NCBI GenBank assembly: GCA_963971225.1
Contig: OZ020267.1
Coordinates: forward strand, 65,004,577-65,068,576
Length of the DNA stretch: 64,000 bases
Reading direction: 5' to 3'
Source of the DNA: Melieria omissa
Taxonomy: Eukaryota; Arthropoda; Insecta; Diptera; Ulidiidae
Both the position numbers and the translations under genes were made by a program. Numbering within the stretch: position 1 is the stretch's first letter; every line of letters starts with the position of its first letter. Under the pieces are notes generated by a model that worked only from the letters and a program-made list of their open reading frames with translations, ran no database searches and had not been told where the DNA came from. Below are positions 1 through 12,341 of the stretch, piece after piece.

Positions 1-1217
1 TTGATGCAGCCAGCAGCATCCACAGAAGCAGAAACAATCAATAGCATTAATACACACACACACAAAACAAAAACAACAAAACAAGCAGAAAAAAATGCCG
101 GCACAGCGCAACAAATAAATTGCCATCATATAAACACAACGACAACGACATCAATCGAATGTTGAGATTCGATGGCAACTCAGCACAAAAACAGCCCGAA
201 GATAGAGCGAAAAAACAGCAACAACACAGAGTAGAACAATATGTCAAGCGCCCGAAATAGGGACAGCAAAAAGAAAAGCCGGAAAAAGTGAGAAAAATAC
301 GAATGCGAGAACACTACGGTGGGCGTTTCGGGGTGGACGGGCATGGCAAGCAAATATGTCGGCTGCTGCTTGACAACATGCCACACAACAACAACAATAG
401 CAAATGCAGTAGCGCCCAATAACAAGCAAAAGGACAGTCGAACGAACAAAGAACGAGACTAAAACAGACAGTCGGCAAGGCAACGCGTTGAACGGTGAGA
501 CATTTACTATGTGGGCAGATAGGCTGTGGCGGCCATTGACGGCGCACTTCTGTTGACGCTCGCAGTTGCCATGCAATTTGCCAATTAAAGCAATTTATGC
601 CAAAAGGAACACGAAGCCAGAGGCCGACGCCAAATGCGCCATGAAACACTCAAACAACACAAAATCGAAATGTTGAACTTGTCGTAGGCGACAGAGCGAA
701 AGACAACCGAAAGGACAAACGCAAAAAAGGCAAACACGCCGGCAGTAAAATTCAGCCAGAAGCACTTAGCCAAATCAAATGGATATTTTGCACAGTGACA
801 GCATGCTTCCGGCTGCCGATCGGCCGCATTTAGCGCTTGTTTGTCGCTTTCGGTTCTCAATGCCTCATTGCTTTTGTTTGCACTGGCGTTTGCTATTTTT
901 TAAGCACAATTGTGCGCGTCTTAAGGTTATTGGTTGTTGTAATTGTTGTTGTTATTGTTATTGTTACTGCGTATGTTGTACGCATGGACAGAGGACGAAA
1001 ATCTGCCAAAGTTGTTACGGCGAATTGCATGAATTCAACGCGACGACATATTGAATGCCATTGTGTGTGTGTGTATGTGTGTAATGCCTTTGTGTGCGTG
1101 CGTTCAAACGAGAAGCGTTGTTGGCATTGGCGTCATAAAACACACACAAACGACGCGTTCCACATTCTTTGCCCATACATCGACTCTGTATTGGCCATAT
1201 TTCCACTTCACTTTATC

Positions 1218-1249
<32 letters not shown>

Positions 1250-1561
1250 GTATTCTCCTTCTCGGGTCATGCATGAGAATGCGATTGCAATACTGGACAC
1301 TAACGTCACAGTTCACTACATGGAAAATAATGTGAAGAGAGTTTGTAATATTACAAGGACTGACTTCTTTAAGTCAGTGAGAATTTAACATTATTAATCA
1401 GACGATTATGTGATCCAATGTCAGCTCAAGAAATAGTATCAAAATGGGAATACTTGCATATCTAACAAGTACGCACAAGTAATAATCAAACCTACTACAA
1501 CAAGCAGGTAAGTTAATAATTAATAGTCAAATTAGGTCCAGTAAGGGCCGACATGACTAAC
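1..1561. other. Non-coding stretch with GT/AC microsatellites
   Basis: I see no supported gene here. Open frames on both strands are low-complexity translations of A-rich, CA/TG and CAA-type sequence and lack recognisable domains. A (TG)n tract lies at about 1061-1082 and an (AC)n tract at 1219-1243. The stretch resembles ordinary dipteran intergenic or intronic DNA. Confidence 0.6.
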
Positions 1562-1815
1562 TTAACTGGCCATAACAAACCGTTGCTGGGGGTACGGGCT
1601 GCTGCAAAAGCTCTCTTCAGGAGTCCCTGCTTTAGTTCTTATCCAGTTGGTCACACCAAGAGAAGATAGGAAGTCCTCAACTTGGTTCTTCCACCAAAGA
1701 CACGGCCTCCCTCTTCATCGTCGACTTCCAACTACCACATCGAACATCTTTTTCGCCGGAGCTTCATCCTCCATACGGCAGACATGGCCAAGTCAGCGTA
1801 GCTGCCGAATGTTAA
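1562..1815 (-). pseudogene. Decayed C-terminal tail of a non-LTR reverse transcriptase
   Basis: Read on the minus strand, this segment gives the tail found at the end of many endonuclease/reverse-transcriptase proteins of non-LTR retrotransposons. A GHVxRM-type motif (seen as GHVCRMEDEAPAKKMF) is followed by a GRPCLWWKNQVEDFL segment and a closing stop at 1562-1564. In-frame stops sit before the GHV motif and just before the GRP motif, so it cannot make protein. RTE-like elements carry this tail, but the clade assignment is from memory. It lies just upstream of, and opposite to, the LINE fragment at 1930-3117, which looks like a different element. Confidence 0.55.
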
Positions 1816-1929
1816 TTCAGGTCCATGCCAACATAACTGGACCTTATTTTATCAACTTGTTTGTTATATTAAGTTAGATAATCTTTCTATGCCACTGTTG
1901 TACTCCACACAAGAACACCGCTGCCGCGT

Positions 1930-3117
1930 TCCTGTCTGGTCTAAGCAACACTGTGTGCATAACAGGGGCTATGAGAACGTGTCCGACAGCATCCATGGAG
2001 GTTCTTCTTGAACTTATACCTCTTCACTTACATTTAAAAACCCAGGCGAAGAGAGCTATACTACGAATGACTGACGTAAATATCTGGGCCTAGGGTTTCC
2101 TGAGTCGTAAGAAGATTGATATTCTTACGAGCCAGTATCCCGAGATTGCAATACCGAGAGACACAATTACTCCGAAGCTCTGTTTCACCAAGAGATTTAA
2201 AACAGAATTTAGTAATAAAGTAAGCTGGGTAGGTATATCAGAGACATATCTGATAGATCAGTACATGATTTCCTAGTACACAGATGGCTCTCTAACGGAG
2301 GAGGGTACAGGAATCGGGGTGTATGGACCGGGGATTAGATACTCGGAACATACAGGAAAGCACACCATCATTTTCCAGACGGAAATATACGCCATTGATA
2401 GGTGCGCTCACTTCAATCTGGTGAGGAAATACCGAAACCGGAGGATCACGATCCTGTTAGACAGCCAAGCGGCAATCAAGGTATTAGGATCCTACCAGAT
2501 ATCCTCGAAACTGGTGTCGGAATACCTTGAGAAGCTGAATGAGCTTGGCCGTTACAATCAGATATGGGTCCTCTGGGTCACGGGTCACGCCGGTTTTGAT
2601 GGTAATGAGCAGGCCGACAAACTTGCAAGAAGGGGGGGCCTTTTCCCTTTACCACTTTTTTCGGCCCAGAACCCTTCTGTGGTCTAGGCAAAGGAGCACT
2701 ATCCACTATCCTTTCCAGGAAAGACGAGATAACCATCCGAAATGAATACTGGGAAAATCAACCAGGTCTTGAACACTCCAAGATGGTTATTGGATCTTAT
2801 AACAAGAAAAGGTTCGAGGAATGTATGAGTCTCTGAAAGAATAATCTAAGGATTATCACAGGTATATTGACAGGGCATTGTCGATTGAACTATCATCTAA
2901 CCAAACTAGGTATCAGGGTGAACGAACTCTGTAGGTTCTGTGTGCAGGATATTGAAACTGCAATACACATACTAGGCATATGCCCTGCACTAATACACAA
3001 ACGGAAAAAGCACCTGGGTGACCTGGGTATTGTACCAGGATCGGACTGGGCTTCCAAAGGCTTAGGAAATATACTAAGATTCCTTTTGGATACTGGACTC
3101 ACGGATGAACTGTGAAG
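1930..3117 (+). pseudogene. Degenerate LINE: RT thumb, RNase H and C-terminal zinc knuckle
   Basis: Several frames together spell the 3' half of a non-LTR retrotransposon ORF2. Around 1960-2060 is a thumb-type segment (TGAMRTCPTASMEVLLEL). At about 2277-2640 is an RNase H domain: YTDGS carries the first acidic residue, QTEIYAI the second, LLDSQAAIK the third, and a WVTGH...GNEQADKLARRG segment follows. At 2867-3115 comes an LTGHCRLNYHL-type segment with a CRFC...H...C knuckle. Stops and frameshifts separate these parts, so it is a dead copy. An RNase H domain suggests an I-, Loa- or R1-like clade rather than typical Jockey. The sequence after 3117 may be its 3' untranslated tail. Confidence 0.75.
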
Positions 3118-4733
3118 GCCATGAAGGAGACAAAATAGATCTTTTAGGTCGCAGTGCACATTCCCCGGCAATAATATTAAAAATAATAACACTGAAGAAG
3201 CTGGTCTATTAAATCTACTAAACTTCATCAAGAAGTCGAGTTTGTTTATCAATTTATGCAGCTGGATACTCCTTCACATATTTAGATATAAGAATGGACT
3301 CCTAGTGAGCCTTTTCTCAGTCCTGTTCTCCCGCTTCGCAACCTAATCTCACCTAAGTTATATGCAACTTTCAACCAGTCACAAAATCTTTTATTTCGTA
3401 AAATGTATGGAGGAAAATCTATGAAAAAATGAAAAAGATATGGAAAAGGCAAACTAAATTTTTACTACAAAATTTCTCTCAATGTTTGTATCTATGTGAG
3501 CGATTATGGCGCATCAAACAAACTCGTTGTATCGCTACGCGCCATCCAACTCATCGATTTCAATTTCTCGGTCAGTGAATTATGTGGCAACATAAGCTGC
3601 TCTTCGTTCTATATTTTTGTGTGCGTTTCGACGCAGTTTATCAACACACGCAAAAACTAAAATGACCTTAAAAAAAATCCTTTTACTTTAAGTAAGTTTA
3701 TGTTGCTTGACAAAAGACAAAGATTTCAGTGTTTAAATGGCAACTTAGCCAAAACCAAAAAAATGAAATGTTTGAAAAAGATGTTCGAAAGTGTTCTAAT
3801 ACTGAAATAGTTGTCAACGAAGACTAGCGAGACTACATTAGGGGTTGAGTTGGGGTTCCATTTATTGATGAACTGGAGATTTCGGCTAAGCAGAGAAGGG
3901 TCAATTTGCTAATCTTTGGTTTAATGTCTCTCACTATGGTTTTTATCAATTTATATATATATATATGTTAGGCAAAGCACCACCCATAACCTAACCTAAC
4001 TTAACATTTAGAACTGCTTTCGAGCAGAACAAATAGTGTAAGGAACCATATTTTCTATGAGACCTTGTTGCTGATGAATTGTCAGAATACATAAAATCCT
4101 TGGCAAATATGATGCAAGCAAAGAAAGAAAGTTATTTTGTTTACCTTAAATATATGGATTTTCATTTGGATAAAGAATGATAGTCTGGCAGAGGAGCTAA
4201 AGTGGAGTTCAGTTAGGCCAAGGTTGAGACATTGTTAAAAGGTGTAACAAAAATAGAAGAAGTAGTCATACATAAATGAAATTTGGTATACAGTTATTGT
4301 ATAAGTAGATAATTACTGTGTAAAATTTCAGTGAAAGCCGACTAAAACTTCAACCACCTCCCATACAAAAGGATTAGAAAAAAACTTTATTTTAACAATG
4401 AAAATTATCTTAGTTCACAAAAGCTACATTTATAATATTTGTAATTTAATATAAATTTATTTATACAAATTTATTTATAAATAAAACATATAGATAAAAT
4501 GCGCTCATTTCAAAAGTGATTGAAAATAAAAAATCAACAAATTGCTTCACAGCTGCTTAGAAGTTAGCTTTAGAGGGTTAAAATCTGTGACTGACCCCCA
4601 CTAATTTTTCCATCTGAATATTTCTTTCGAACATATTTACCGCCTATCTCCAATCCTTAATGGGGCTCTCATACAAAATCATGGTTTTGTTAAAATGGTC
4701 TCTCATAGCTCCCAAGTTGCTCCCAGACGTATC
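3118..4733. other. Non-coding, possible LINE 3' tail and diverged repeats
   Basis: No gene is supported. The first few hundred bases may be the 3' UTR of the preceding LINE. A short TA tract lies near 3952-3965 and is followed by a CCTAACCTAACTTAAC-type tract. The segment from about 4594 is a diverged direct repeat of about 5158-5290, on the other side of the solo LTR. Confidence 0.4.
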
Positions 4734-4737
4734 ATAT

Positions 4738-5148
4738 TGTTACGAAAATCCCAGTTCGTTTTCGCAGGTTCGTTAGGATTGTGTTTTAAAATAAAACAAC
4801 TTCAATTATTCAGCGCAAAACGCAGTCAGAAACTAACAATCGCTTTATTTACAAATTTACACTTGTCACTACTTTACACTACTACTATTGCATGTTTCCC
4901 CTTTGCTTGCTCAACACAGACTCGACTCCTTGCGCTGCACACTGCTGCTTTTATACCAGTTTTCTTATCGCGCCGAAGTTTCTTGCACATTCCAGTTTCT
5001 ATCTCGATCATTCTGGCACAACTTATTGCCGCCGCGAACCATCCCTGCCATATCGATATCGTAGCATGCCGGCCGTACTTCAAAGTGCATGCCTAAAAGT
5101 ATGCTTGGAAAAACATTCATACACAGCACAGAGTGCCTCATCGTTTCA
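4738..5148 (-). mobile_element. Solo LTR of an LTR retrotransposon with 4-bp target duplication
   Basis: This 411-bp segment has TG...CA ends on either strand (TGTTACG at the left, TTTCA at the right on the plus strand). It is flanked by an identical ATAT at 4734-4737 and 5149-5152, a target-site duplication of the usual retroviral-integrase size. Read on the minus strand it has an ordered LTR promoter: a TATA box (GGTATAAAAGC, about 4947-4959), then an AATAAA signal at about 4844-4849, then an end in GTAACA. No internal retrotransposon sequence adjoins it, so it is a solo LTR left by recombination. The layout suits a Gypsy-superfamily element, but the family is not identified. Confidence 0.8.
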
Positions 5149-5152
5149 ATAT

Positions 5153-5496
5153 GTAAGTCTGACCCCCATTTATTTTGCATTCCGAATGTTTCTTCCATAT
5201 ATACCTACCCACTATCTGCAACTCTTAAGGGTGCTGCCACACAAAACTAGTATTTTTAAATGGAACACTTGTAAATGTAGTAAAGTAAGCGAGAAAATAT
5301 CGCATCTTGAAAACTACAGAACCGATTTGATTGATTTATTCCACAATCGTCAGCATTTTTGAGTGCCAAAAATACAAAATTAATTCAAGGTCAAAAAATC
5401 GCCACCAAAGGGCGCTTCCCATACAAACGCAGTTGTGAGGTTTTCAACTTTTGGGTTTCTACGAAGCAAACATCAAAGTGTACTGTCGAAACTCCA
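5153..5496. repeat. Diverged direct repeat of the segment left of the solo LTR
   Basis: The start of this stretch (CTGACCCCCA..., about 5158-5290) matches the segment beginning at about 4594, with many substitutions but the same order of motifs (GACCCCCA, then TTTCTT, then CTATCT, then ACACAAAA/ATACAAAA). The two copies lie in the same orientation on both sides of the solo LTR. The remainder shows no gene. I judge it an old dispersed or tandem repeat into which the LTR element inserted. Confidence 0.4.
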
Positions 5497-5500
5497 TTAA

Positions 5501-6581
5501 CCCTTTCACTACAGACTTTAAATTTGACGTTTTAGGCTTCTCTGTGGTTATATTAACAACATTCCATAAGAAATTTTTTGATTTTTATACTCGGACCCTG
5601 TATTTTAGAGTGTTTTTCTATGAGAGAACAATTACTTAAACCTAAAACTTTTTACGCATAACGAAAATTTAAATATAGGGTGTTTTTTTTAGAGGTATAG
5701 AACTTCGAATTGAAATAAAACACAAGAAAATCGTTTTAATGTCCATCAATTTGGCTTTATTGGAAGGATAATTTTATGCCATTAATGTTTAAATATGATT
5801 TTGGGCATGTGGCCGCCGCGGCTGGCTCGAATAAAGCCAATTCTACAGGTCCAATTTTCAACCACTTGGACAAAGCTCCAATTGCTGTGCACGGTGGCGA
5901 ATCGATTCATTCGGGTCCTCTTCAACATTTTGCTCTACAGCGGCAATTGTTTCTTCGGTGCGCACTGTTCGACGTCTCTGCGGATGCGTATTATCACATA
6001 GAGTAAACGTAGTGCGAAAACGACCCATGGTTAACCGAATTAGCTCTAATGGACGATTATGTCGACCATAAAATGGACGGAGCTTGCAGTAAACTTCGCG
6101 AACTGAACCATTATTTTCGAAATAAATTTGCACGATTTGCAAGCGTTGTTCTTTTGTCAACCTGTTCATGATGAAATGGCAAACCAAACTGAACATAAAT
6201 GACATTAGAGTTGCCAGATTTGACCACAAAATGCCAGTTTTATCTCTATTCGAAAAACAAACCTCTAAAAAAAACACCCTATATATCCCCATTTACTTCA
6301 GCCAAAATTAAAAAAACAGTGTCTTAATTGAAAGAAAACGTGAAATTAAAAAGTTATCTAATTTTGCTGCTTCTTCTTCCTTTACTATGTTAAGCTATAC
6401 CATACCAAAAACGTGTATACCTCTCTTCTTGAAACTTAAATATTGAGTTCATTAATTTCGTATTTTTCCTAAAACTTGAAACTATTCTAAGGACCAACAA
6501 AAAATGTATTCTTGAAACCACAGAGGGTTCAGACGTCCACAAAGTAACTTGTTGCCATATGGCAACAAAATAGCGAAAGGG
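5501..6581 (-). mobile_element. TTAA-flanked MITE (copy 1), split by a DD41D element
   Basis: The element lies between TTAA at 5497-5500 and TTAA at 6582-6585 and begins and ends with inverted CCCTTTCRCTA sequence. Its internal sequence matches, in reverse orientation, the MITE at 45516-45992 (shared ATGGCAACA near one end, shared GTCCACAAAGTA, shared TCGGACCCTGTATTTTAGAG near the other). Without the inserted element at 5676-6281 and its extra TA it is about 473 bp, against 477 bp for the other copy. TTAA duplications and CCC-starting ends are piggyBac-superfamily traits. There is no coding capacity, so it would depend on a helper transposase. Confidence 0.8.
5676..6281 (-). mobile_element. 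Internally deleted DD41D Tc1/mariner-type element
   Basis: Perfect inverted ends (TAGGGTGTTTTTTTTAGAGG) are flanked by TA duplications. On the minus strand, translation starts near 6170 with MNRLTKEQRLQIVQIYFENN, followed by a long stretch typical of the N-terminal DNA-binding half of these transposases (GRHNRP, PQRRRTVRTEE, EEDPN). It then jumps to the family's C-terminal tail (ASRGGHMPKIIF, about 5780-5830), so the catalytic core is missing. The deletion join lies near 5880-5900. It sits inside a TTAA MITE whose uninterrupted relative at 45516 gives the empty site. The family assignment rests on the related element at 26486, where the DD41D spacing can be counted. Confidence 0.8.
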
Positions 6582-6585
6582 TTAA

Positions 6586-8584
6586 ACAAATTTTTCCATC
6601 AACAACAGATCACTAGTTGACCAATTACTATTGGCATTAAACTAAACGTTGAAAATATCGCAAATTTACACACAAATCCTCACTAAAAAATGAATTGAAA
6701 TTCAGCTGATTTGAATTTCTATTACTTTGCGCCCTTCACACCAACAAGGTGTCTTAAAAAAAGGTCCTTATCAAGCGTCATACTCCCTAAAGAGCCAAAC
6801 AAAAGGCCATATTGAAGCCTTGAGATTCAGACAAAACATCTTCTTCCGTATCATTAAAATTTATCCAAAAATAAAAACAAACCCTGCTATTCCGATATCG
6901 TTAAATCGCATTTACTGTCTATCGAAATCACCTAATTACGAATCAGATTTCGTTTGCATTTGCCAATTCTCTCGAAATATAAAACTTTGTGCAAATTTAT
7001 TCACTTCCTACTAACTTCTTCTTGCCTCCTCCTCCTTCACCGGATATGTTTAATAAGAATTAAATTGCCAGCAATTTGCGCTGCTCAATTTTCTTACGTA
7101 GATTTTCACTTTGTTGTTGCTAGAAAATCGTTTGCCTACCTGCGCAAAAGGCCAACAAAATGGCCAACACGCTTTACCGCAAAATGGCAAAAAACATAAA
7201 TTTCCAAGTTGCTTGCGGTCGAGCCGGTAGTTGCTCGTATTACTGTTATTGTTTTTGTTGCTGTTGTTGTTGGTTTTATCAAGCACGCTTATAATAAGCA
7301 GACATGAATTTAAATGCAAGACGATTCGCTGTTTTACTTTTTATTTAGTATGCAATAAAAGCAACTCAAGTGGGTTTTTATTGCAAGGCGGAAAATTCCA
7401 CAAACCGAGACGAAGCGACGGCGGACAAGTGCCAAAGTACACAAAACCAGTAAACCAGCTTCAACATAATAAAACTGCATTAAAGACCAGCGACGTGGCG
7501 GTTGGCGCGTGTTTTTAACGCTCGAAGCCTCGGCGGAGCGCCATGCGGAACCGCATGAAGCCGGAAAAGGCCGCCGGCAGCGGCTGCAAATATTTTTGCA
7601 TCATAAACAAAGACATAAAGAAACCGCAAAAGCTCGCCGCCACAACCAAAACGGTGAGAATTGCAGACACGTTGAAAGAGCCGAAAGCAGCAGCACCTGG
7701 CTGTGCTTAGCACGCAAAAAAAAATTAATAATAACAAAAAACATAACAACAACAAACAAGCAACCGAACACAACTGCACAGAACAACGCAACGGAAACGG
7801 AAATGTGTTATTCACACCTTGTAGCAGTTGTAGAAAATTTTTAGCGTCAAAATAATGGCCAGATTTATTGTGACGGCTTTAAAGAAAAAAAAAATGGCAG
7901 CAAAGAGTGTGAGAGTGCGAGAGTGAAAAGTAGGCAGCGACAATGCGGAAAAACAAAAACAAAAGTGAAGGCTAAACGGACGCAAGACACGGAAATGTGT
8001 GCGCCGTTGGCAGTTGCAAGTGTATGTGTGTGTGTGTGTGGTATGTGTCGTGGTATTTGAGTGCCGTGTTGGTGTGAGAAAAAATACCGGCGACTAGGTG
8101 TCACGCTTTATGGGGTGTAACAAAGTTGTTTTGTTGTTTTTGCTGCTGGCAAATGCCAATCGCAGAGGCGAAGCGAGGTGAGAAAATGAAGTGCGAAATG
8201 GACAATTTAAAATGATATAACCAGCAGCAACAAAACACCACAACATAAAGTTGGTGCAATATTTATATTATTTTAGAAAGCGGATTAAGCAGCAAAATTG
8301 AAAGTTGGTCTACAAAATGAACACAAGTTGGCAGTGAGGAAAAATGAATTCTAGTTAATACCAGCGGATAAATAATAATCCAATATTTTTTCATGGTAAA
8401 TAAAGTGGTTTGTTCATTTTTGAGATTAAAGTGAAAAGTAGTAAGAAATGCATTGCAAGTATTGGAAAACAAGGACTGCCCCCATGGAAAACAAGAATGC
8501 TCAAAGCGCAAAAAGCAAAACAACAAATATTAAAAAAAAACAACAAATATACAAAATTCACTTATTTTATTAAAAATAGTCTTC
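6586..8584. other. Non-coding stretch
   Basis: I find no gene or clear element. The frames in this stretch translate CAA/GTT-rich and A-rich sequence without domain signatures. A GT microsatellite lies at about 8021-8046. The stretch 7380-7700 is richer in GC, which could mark conserved non-coding sequence, but nothing specific can be read from it. Confidence 0.45.
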
Positions 8585-9482
8585 TTCTGCTTTCATACAA
8601 CGTTTTGCAAGATCAATTAGATCATTGACTAGTTTTTTGAGCCATATGGATTCATCGTCTTTCAAATGTCTGTTGTTGCCTTTGAATCGCTTCAACATCA
8701 GAATATGGTTGTCCTTTCATCGACAAGTACATTTTTTCAAACAGATAGAAGTCACACGGAGTAAAAATGGAATTTTTGACCAAAATATCAGTTACCAAGT
8801 TGGTTCGATGCGACGGTGCCAGCTCTCATTTTCACGGTATTGTGGCCTCAGACGAGGAATGCGAGCCAGCAAACGTCTCAAACCAGTTAGAATAAAAGAC
8901 TCCATTAACAGTTTGGTCAGTTGGAAAAAATTCTTTATGAATAATGCCTGCCGAATCGTAAAAACAAATCAACATTGAGCTTACTTTTGACTTTTCAAGA
9001 CGACTTTTTTCGGTACCGGGTCGTCTCGGTGCTGCCATTTGGCACTTTGCCGCTTGGTTTCAGCATCAAACTGTAAACATGACATCTCGTCACCAGTAAC
9101 AATCGTATATTTGAAGTTTAGATCCTTTTGGGACTCTCTAATGAGGTCCTTTCAATATTGAATTCGTAGCGATTTTTCGTAATAAGTCAGTTTGTCTGAA
9201 ACAAAGCGCGCGCACAGCTTCCGCAGATGTAAATGATCAATCAAAATGTGATGAATTTAATTTTTTTACATATTCAATTTCATTTTCAGGTATTTCAATG
9301 ACACTTTCGGCTCATTTTGTAATGAATTCAAGCACTTTTTCGATGTTACTTTGAGTAACCACAGTATTGGAAAGACCTGAATGTTTGTCATCCTTTATGT
9401 CTTCACGACTGCCATGGAACCACTTAAACCATTCATGTTCTCTGCCACATGATGAACAATCAGGTCCATATTTCATTAAGTT
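8585..9482 (-). mobile_element. Decayed mariner transposon, transposase remnant
   Basis: Minus-strand translations in several frames follow the order of a mariner transposase. Near 9330-9470 is a DNA-binding part (EWFKWFHGSREDIKDD). Near 9030-9100 is VTGDEM with the first catalytic Asp, followed by a strand with MLICFYDSAGIIHKEF and TVNGVFY (8900-8990). Then comes a piece resembling the region after the second Asp (APSHRTNLVTDILVKNSI), joined directly to TPCDFYLFEKM with the third Asp, near 8740-8820. Many stops, frameshifts and small deletions make it inactive. No terminal repeats could be fixed, so the ends are approximate. It looks older than the two Mauritiana-type copies in this window. 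Confidence 0.7.
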
Positions 9483-11647
9483 TAATATTTCAAAGTTAAA
9501 TGTGCAAAATGTTTACCAATTTCAAAACAAAGGTTGAAAATTGACTAATTTTTCGACCGATGCCTTAAGCAGACTGCCACTTTTTGGCGCGAAAACTTGT
9601 CTTGCAGTGAACCAAATGTCATGAAATTTTGACAACATGTCAATGAAGAATAGGTGTTTCAAATGTTTGCGCTCAGCAACAGATTGCATCAGCAAAATAT
9701 GCCTGTTTTGAGCAGTTTTTTGTTGGACAGATCTTGTACATTGCTTGAATGTTAAAGTGTTATGACATGATTGATTCTTTTAGTGTATACAAGCATCAAG
9801 AAAATCAACTGATCAATCAATCATTGATCAAGCAACTAGTTTGTTATATAACTTTTAATAGAGCTGAGTCCATTCATAATATTTGCCAAGGTATAAATAA
9901 ATAATGCCACACAGAAATCTGACAAATGAATGGCTTCACGCTACACATCGTTAATTTCATATTTGCAGAAATTCAGAACAGAGATTCTATTATGCCAGAT
10001 TGAAAAAAAAAATAAAAACAAAAGCACTAAAGCAGCCAACGCCAATGTGCCTAAAAAATGTTGAATACGCCACCAGAAAATATATCAAAATAACTGAAAC
10101 AAAAAAACGAAAATAATGTCAAAAATATTAGCCAACAACAACAACAAGTAGCAAGCGGCAAAATGCATGAAATACTTTATGGCCACACATTGCCGCAGAC
10201 TTTCTGGTCCTCTGCTTCTTCTCAACTTCTCTACTCCTCTACTACAACAACTGCAACTTCAATTACGCGCTTCATTGTTGTTGCCCGCAGCGTTGCCACG
10301 CACTGGTCAGATATTATTAAAGTTGTTCTATGTGTGTCATAAATCTTCGATTATTTTCCAATAGCCGATTTCGATGCGTGCGTGAGAATTTCTATGTATG
10401 TGTGTGCGTGTGTGTGTGAGCATTTCTTCAATTTAATGCTGTGATTCGAAGACGATTTATTTGCAATCCATTACACTAAGCTTTGCAGCCAGCTTCGGTT
10501 TTTTTTAGCAGCGATGGTTTGCGTGTGTGGCCAAAATTTGGCAACCTGTTGCGCGCCGCGACAATATAAATTGCAAGTAATAATATTTTTTCATTTTATT
10601 TTATTTGATTTTATTTGATTTCACTGTAGGAATGGTCGATGGTTGGACGGCAATAGCCCGCTGTGTGCTGCACGCTGACAATAAATTAGCGTTATTGCTC
10701 AATATTAAATTGGTTTCTGCTGGCATTGAAATTCAATCATTTTATATTGCGCTTTTCTTATATTACACACACACACACACACACACGTACACTTACATGT
10801 ATTATACTGCATACATATCTAAGTGGCGGCCAGTGTCGACCATAAATTCTCATACAATTTCGAAATCGCATGAAATTTGTGTATGTTGCAAGTATGCTAA
10901 CCATTGCAATATTCAAATAATGTGTGAGTTTAGCTAAAATTAACTCAATACATGTGCACACATACACACAAGAGACTATAAATATTTGATTTAACACATG
11001 CAAGTGGTCATAAATATTATAAAAGACTTTCTATGCAAACGTTGGGTGCAATAAATAAAAGAAGAATGAGTTTGCTATGAAAATTGAGTGCGTTTAGATA
11101 TGGAAATGTCTTTTAAAAAGTTTCTTTAAAAATTTTTAGAAAATGTGTACATATTTCAAAAATGTTGCATAGCTTTTATACCAAACTACTATCGAATAAA
11201 GTCTGCAATTAAATAAATTTTTCATATTGAAATAATTGTTTTTCTTTTTCATTCCCCGATCGAAGTGATGACAGCAGCAATACGACCACATCTGTCAAAA
11301 TCAGTGGCGCACACATGGAAAGGTTTTGTAGTTCCAACCCTCTCGCTTTCAAATACAAAAATTGCTGGTACAAAATATGGTTTCAAATGGTATTGGGCTC
11401 AAAAGTTGTACGAAAAATTCCCTATAATGAAATTCTGTGTACGCCACTGCTCAAAATGATGTATCAGAATGTTCCTATGGCAACGATTACTTTGACAACT
11501 ACAAGGCTACACGACCATCAACCACAGTTGTGGCTGTCGGCAATCTAAGAACTATTTATACTTCGCTGGCCGCAAAACGAAATCAATTGGCACCACTTCT
11601 TCAAAGCAAATACTTTTGTTCGCGTTCTTCTTATTTTTTCTTCTTAT
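9483..11647. other. Non-coding stretch with AC microsatellite
   Basis: No supported gene. There are runs of A-rich and CAA-rich sequence, GT-rich tracts near 10396-10420, and an (AC)n tract at about 10764-10786. Open frames here have no recognisable domain. Confidence 0.5.
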
Positions 11648-12341
11648 GGCAGGTTCTCACCTTGTGGATCCGAAACAGTGCACTTTTTTTAGGAATTTTT
11701 TTTGAGAAAACGGTTAAAGATACAACGCTGAAAATTGTTTCTGGATATGAACACACATTTATTTAGAGAATACAATTTTTCAAATTGAATGAATCAAAAA
11801 AAGGGGGGAGGGGGCGTCCATCAGTGGCGGCATGTCGGCGAGGAGGTGTCCCGCTACCGGAAGTGATTCCGTCAAAACCCGTGATCGGAAACACAAAAAT
11901 CGAACACATTCTTAATGTGTACCGTATTATCTATTGAATGAACTAAGATCATGAAAAATAAATCGAAATTACAAAAGTTATGAGGTTTTGAAAAAAAAAT
12001 TACGATTTTCGCATTTTTTTGTTCACTAATTATTTTTTTAAATAAACACTTTTCAATATTTTTGGCTGATCGTAGTTCGTAGTTTTGGTGACGATTGGTT
12101 CATTCCAGCGCCTTCAATCACTTCCGTAAGGTCCGAAAATGTGGTTCTGAGAAAAACGCGTTTAAAGTTTAAAGCGCGCTTGGCCGGTGCTCTACACTGC
12201 TCTATGTAACGGCCTGTAACTTTCGTAATTTTTCAGATTTTGATCTGAAATTTCTGGATTTTTCTGGACATTTTTGAAACATATATCTACACGATAAGGC
12301 AAAAAAAAATTGTTTTTTTTTCCACAAGGTGAGAACCTGCC
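11648..12341. mobile_element. 694-bp inverted-repeat element without coding capacity
   Basis: The ends are inverted copies of a 21-base sequence starting GGCAGGTTCTCACC (left end 11648-11668, right end 12321-12341) with no mismatch. A second, internal inverted pair (CGGAAGTGATT near 11858, AATCACTTCCG near 12116) lies inside. No open frame of interest is present. This is the architecture of a non-autonomous DNA transposon. I could not find a convincing target-site duplication (left flank TCTTAT, right flank TTAAAA), so the superfamily stays open. Confidence 0.65.

Noticed and set aside
837..1388. 183-codon plus-strand frame
   Set aside because: It runs through GTT/TTA-rich and (TG)n/(AC)n simple sequence (VVVIVVVIVIV, THTHTHTH). 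There is no domain or splice context.
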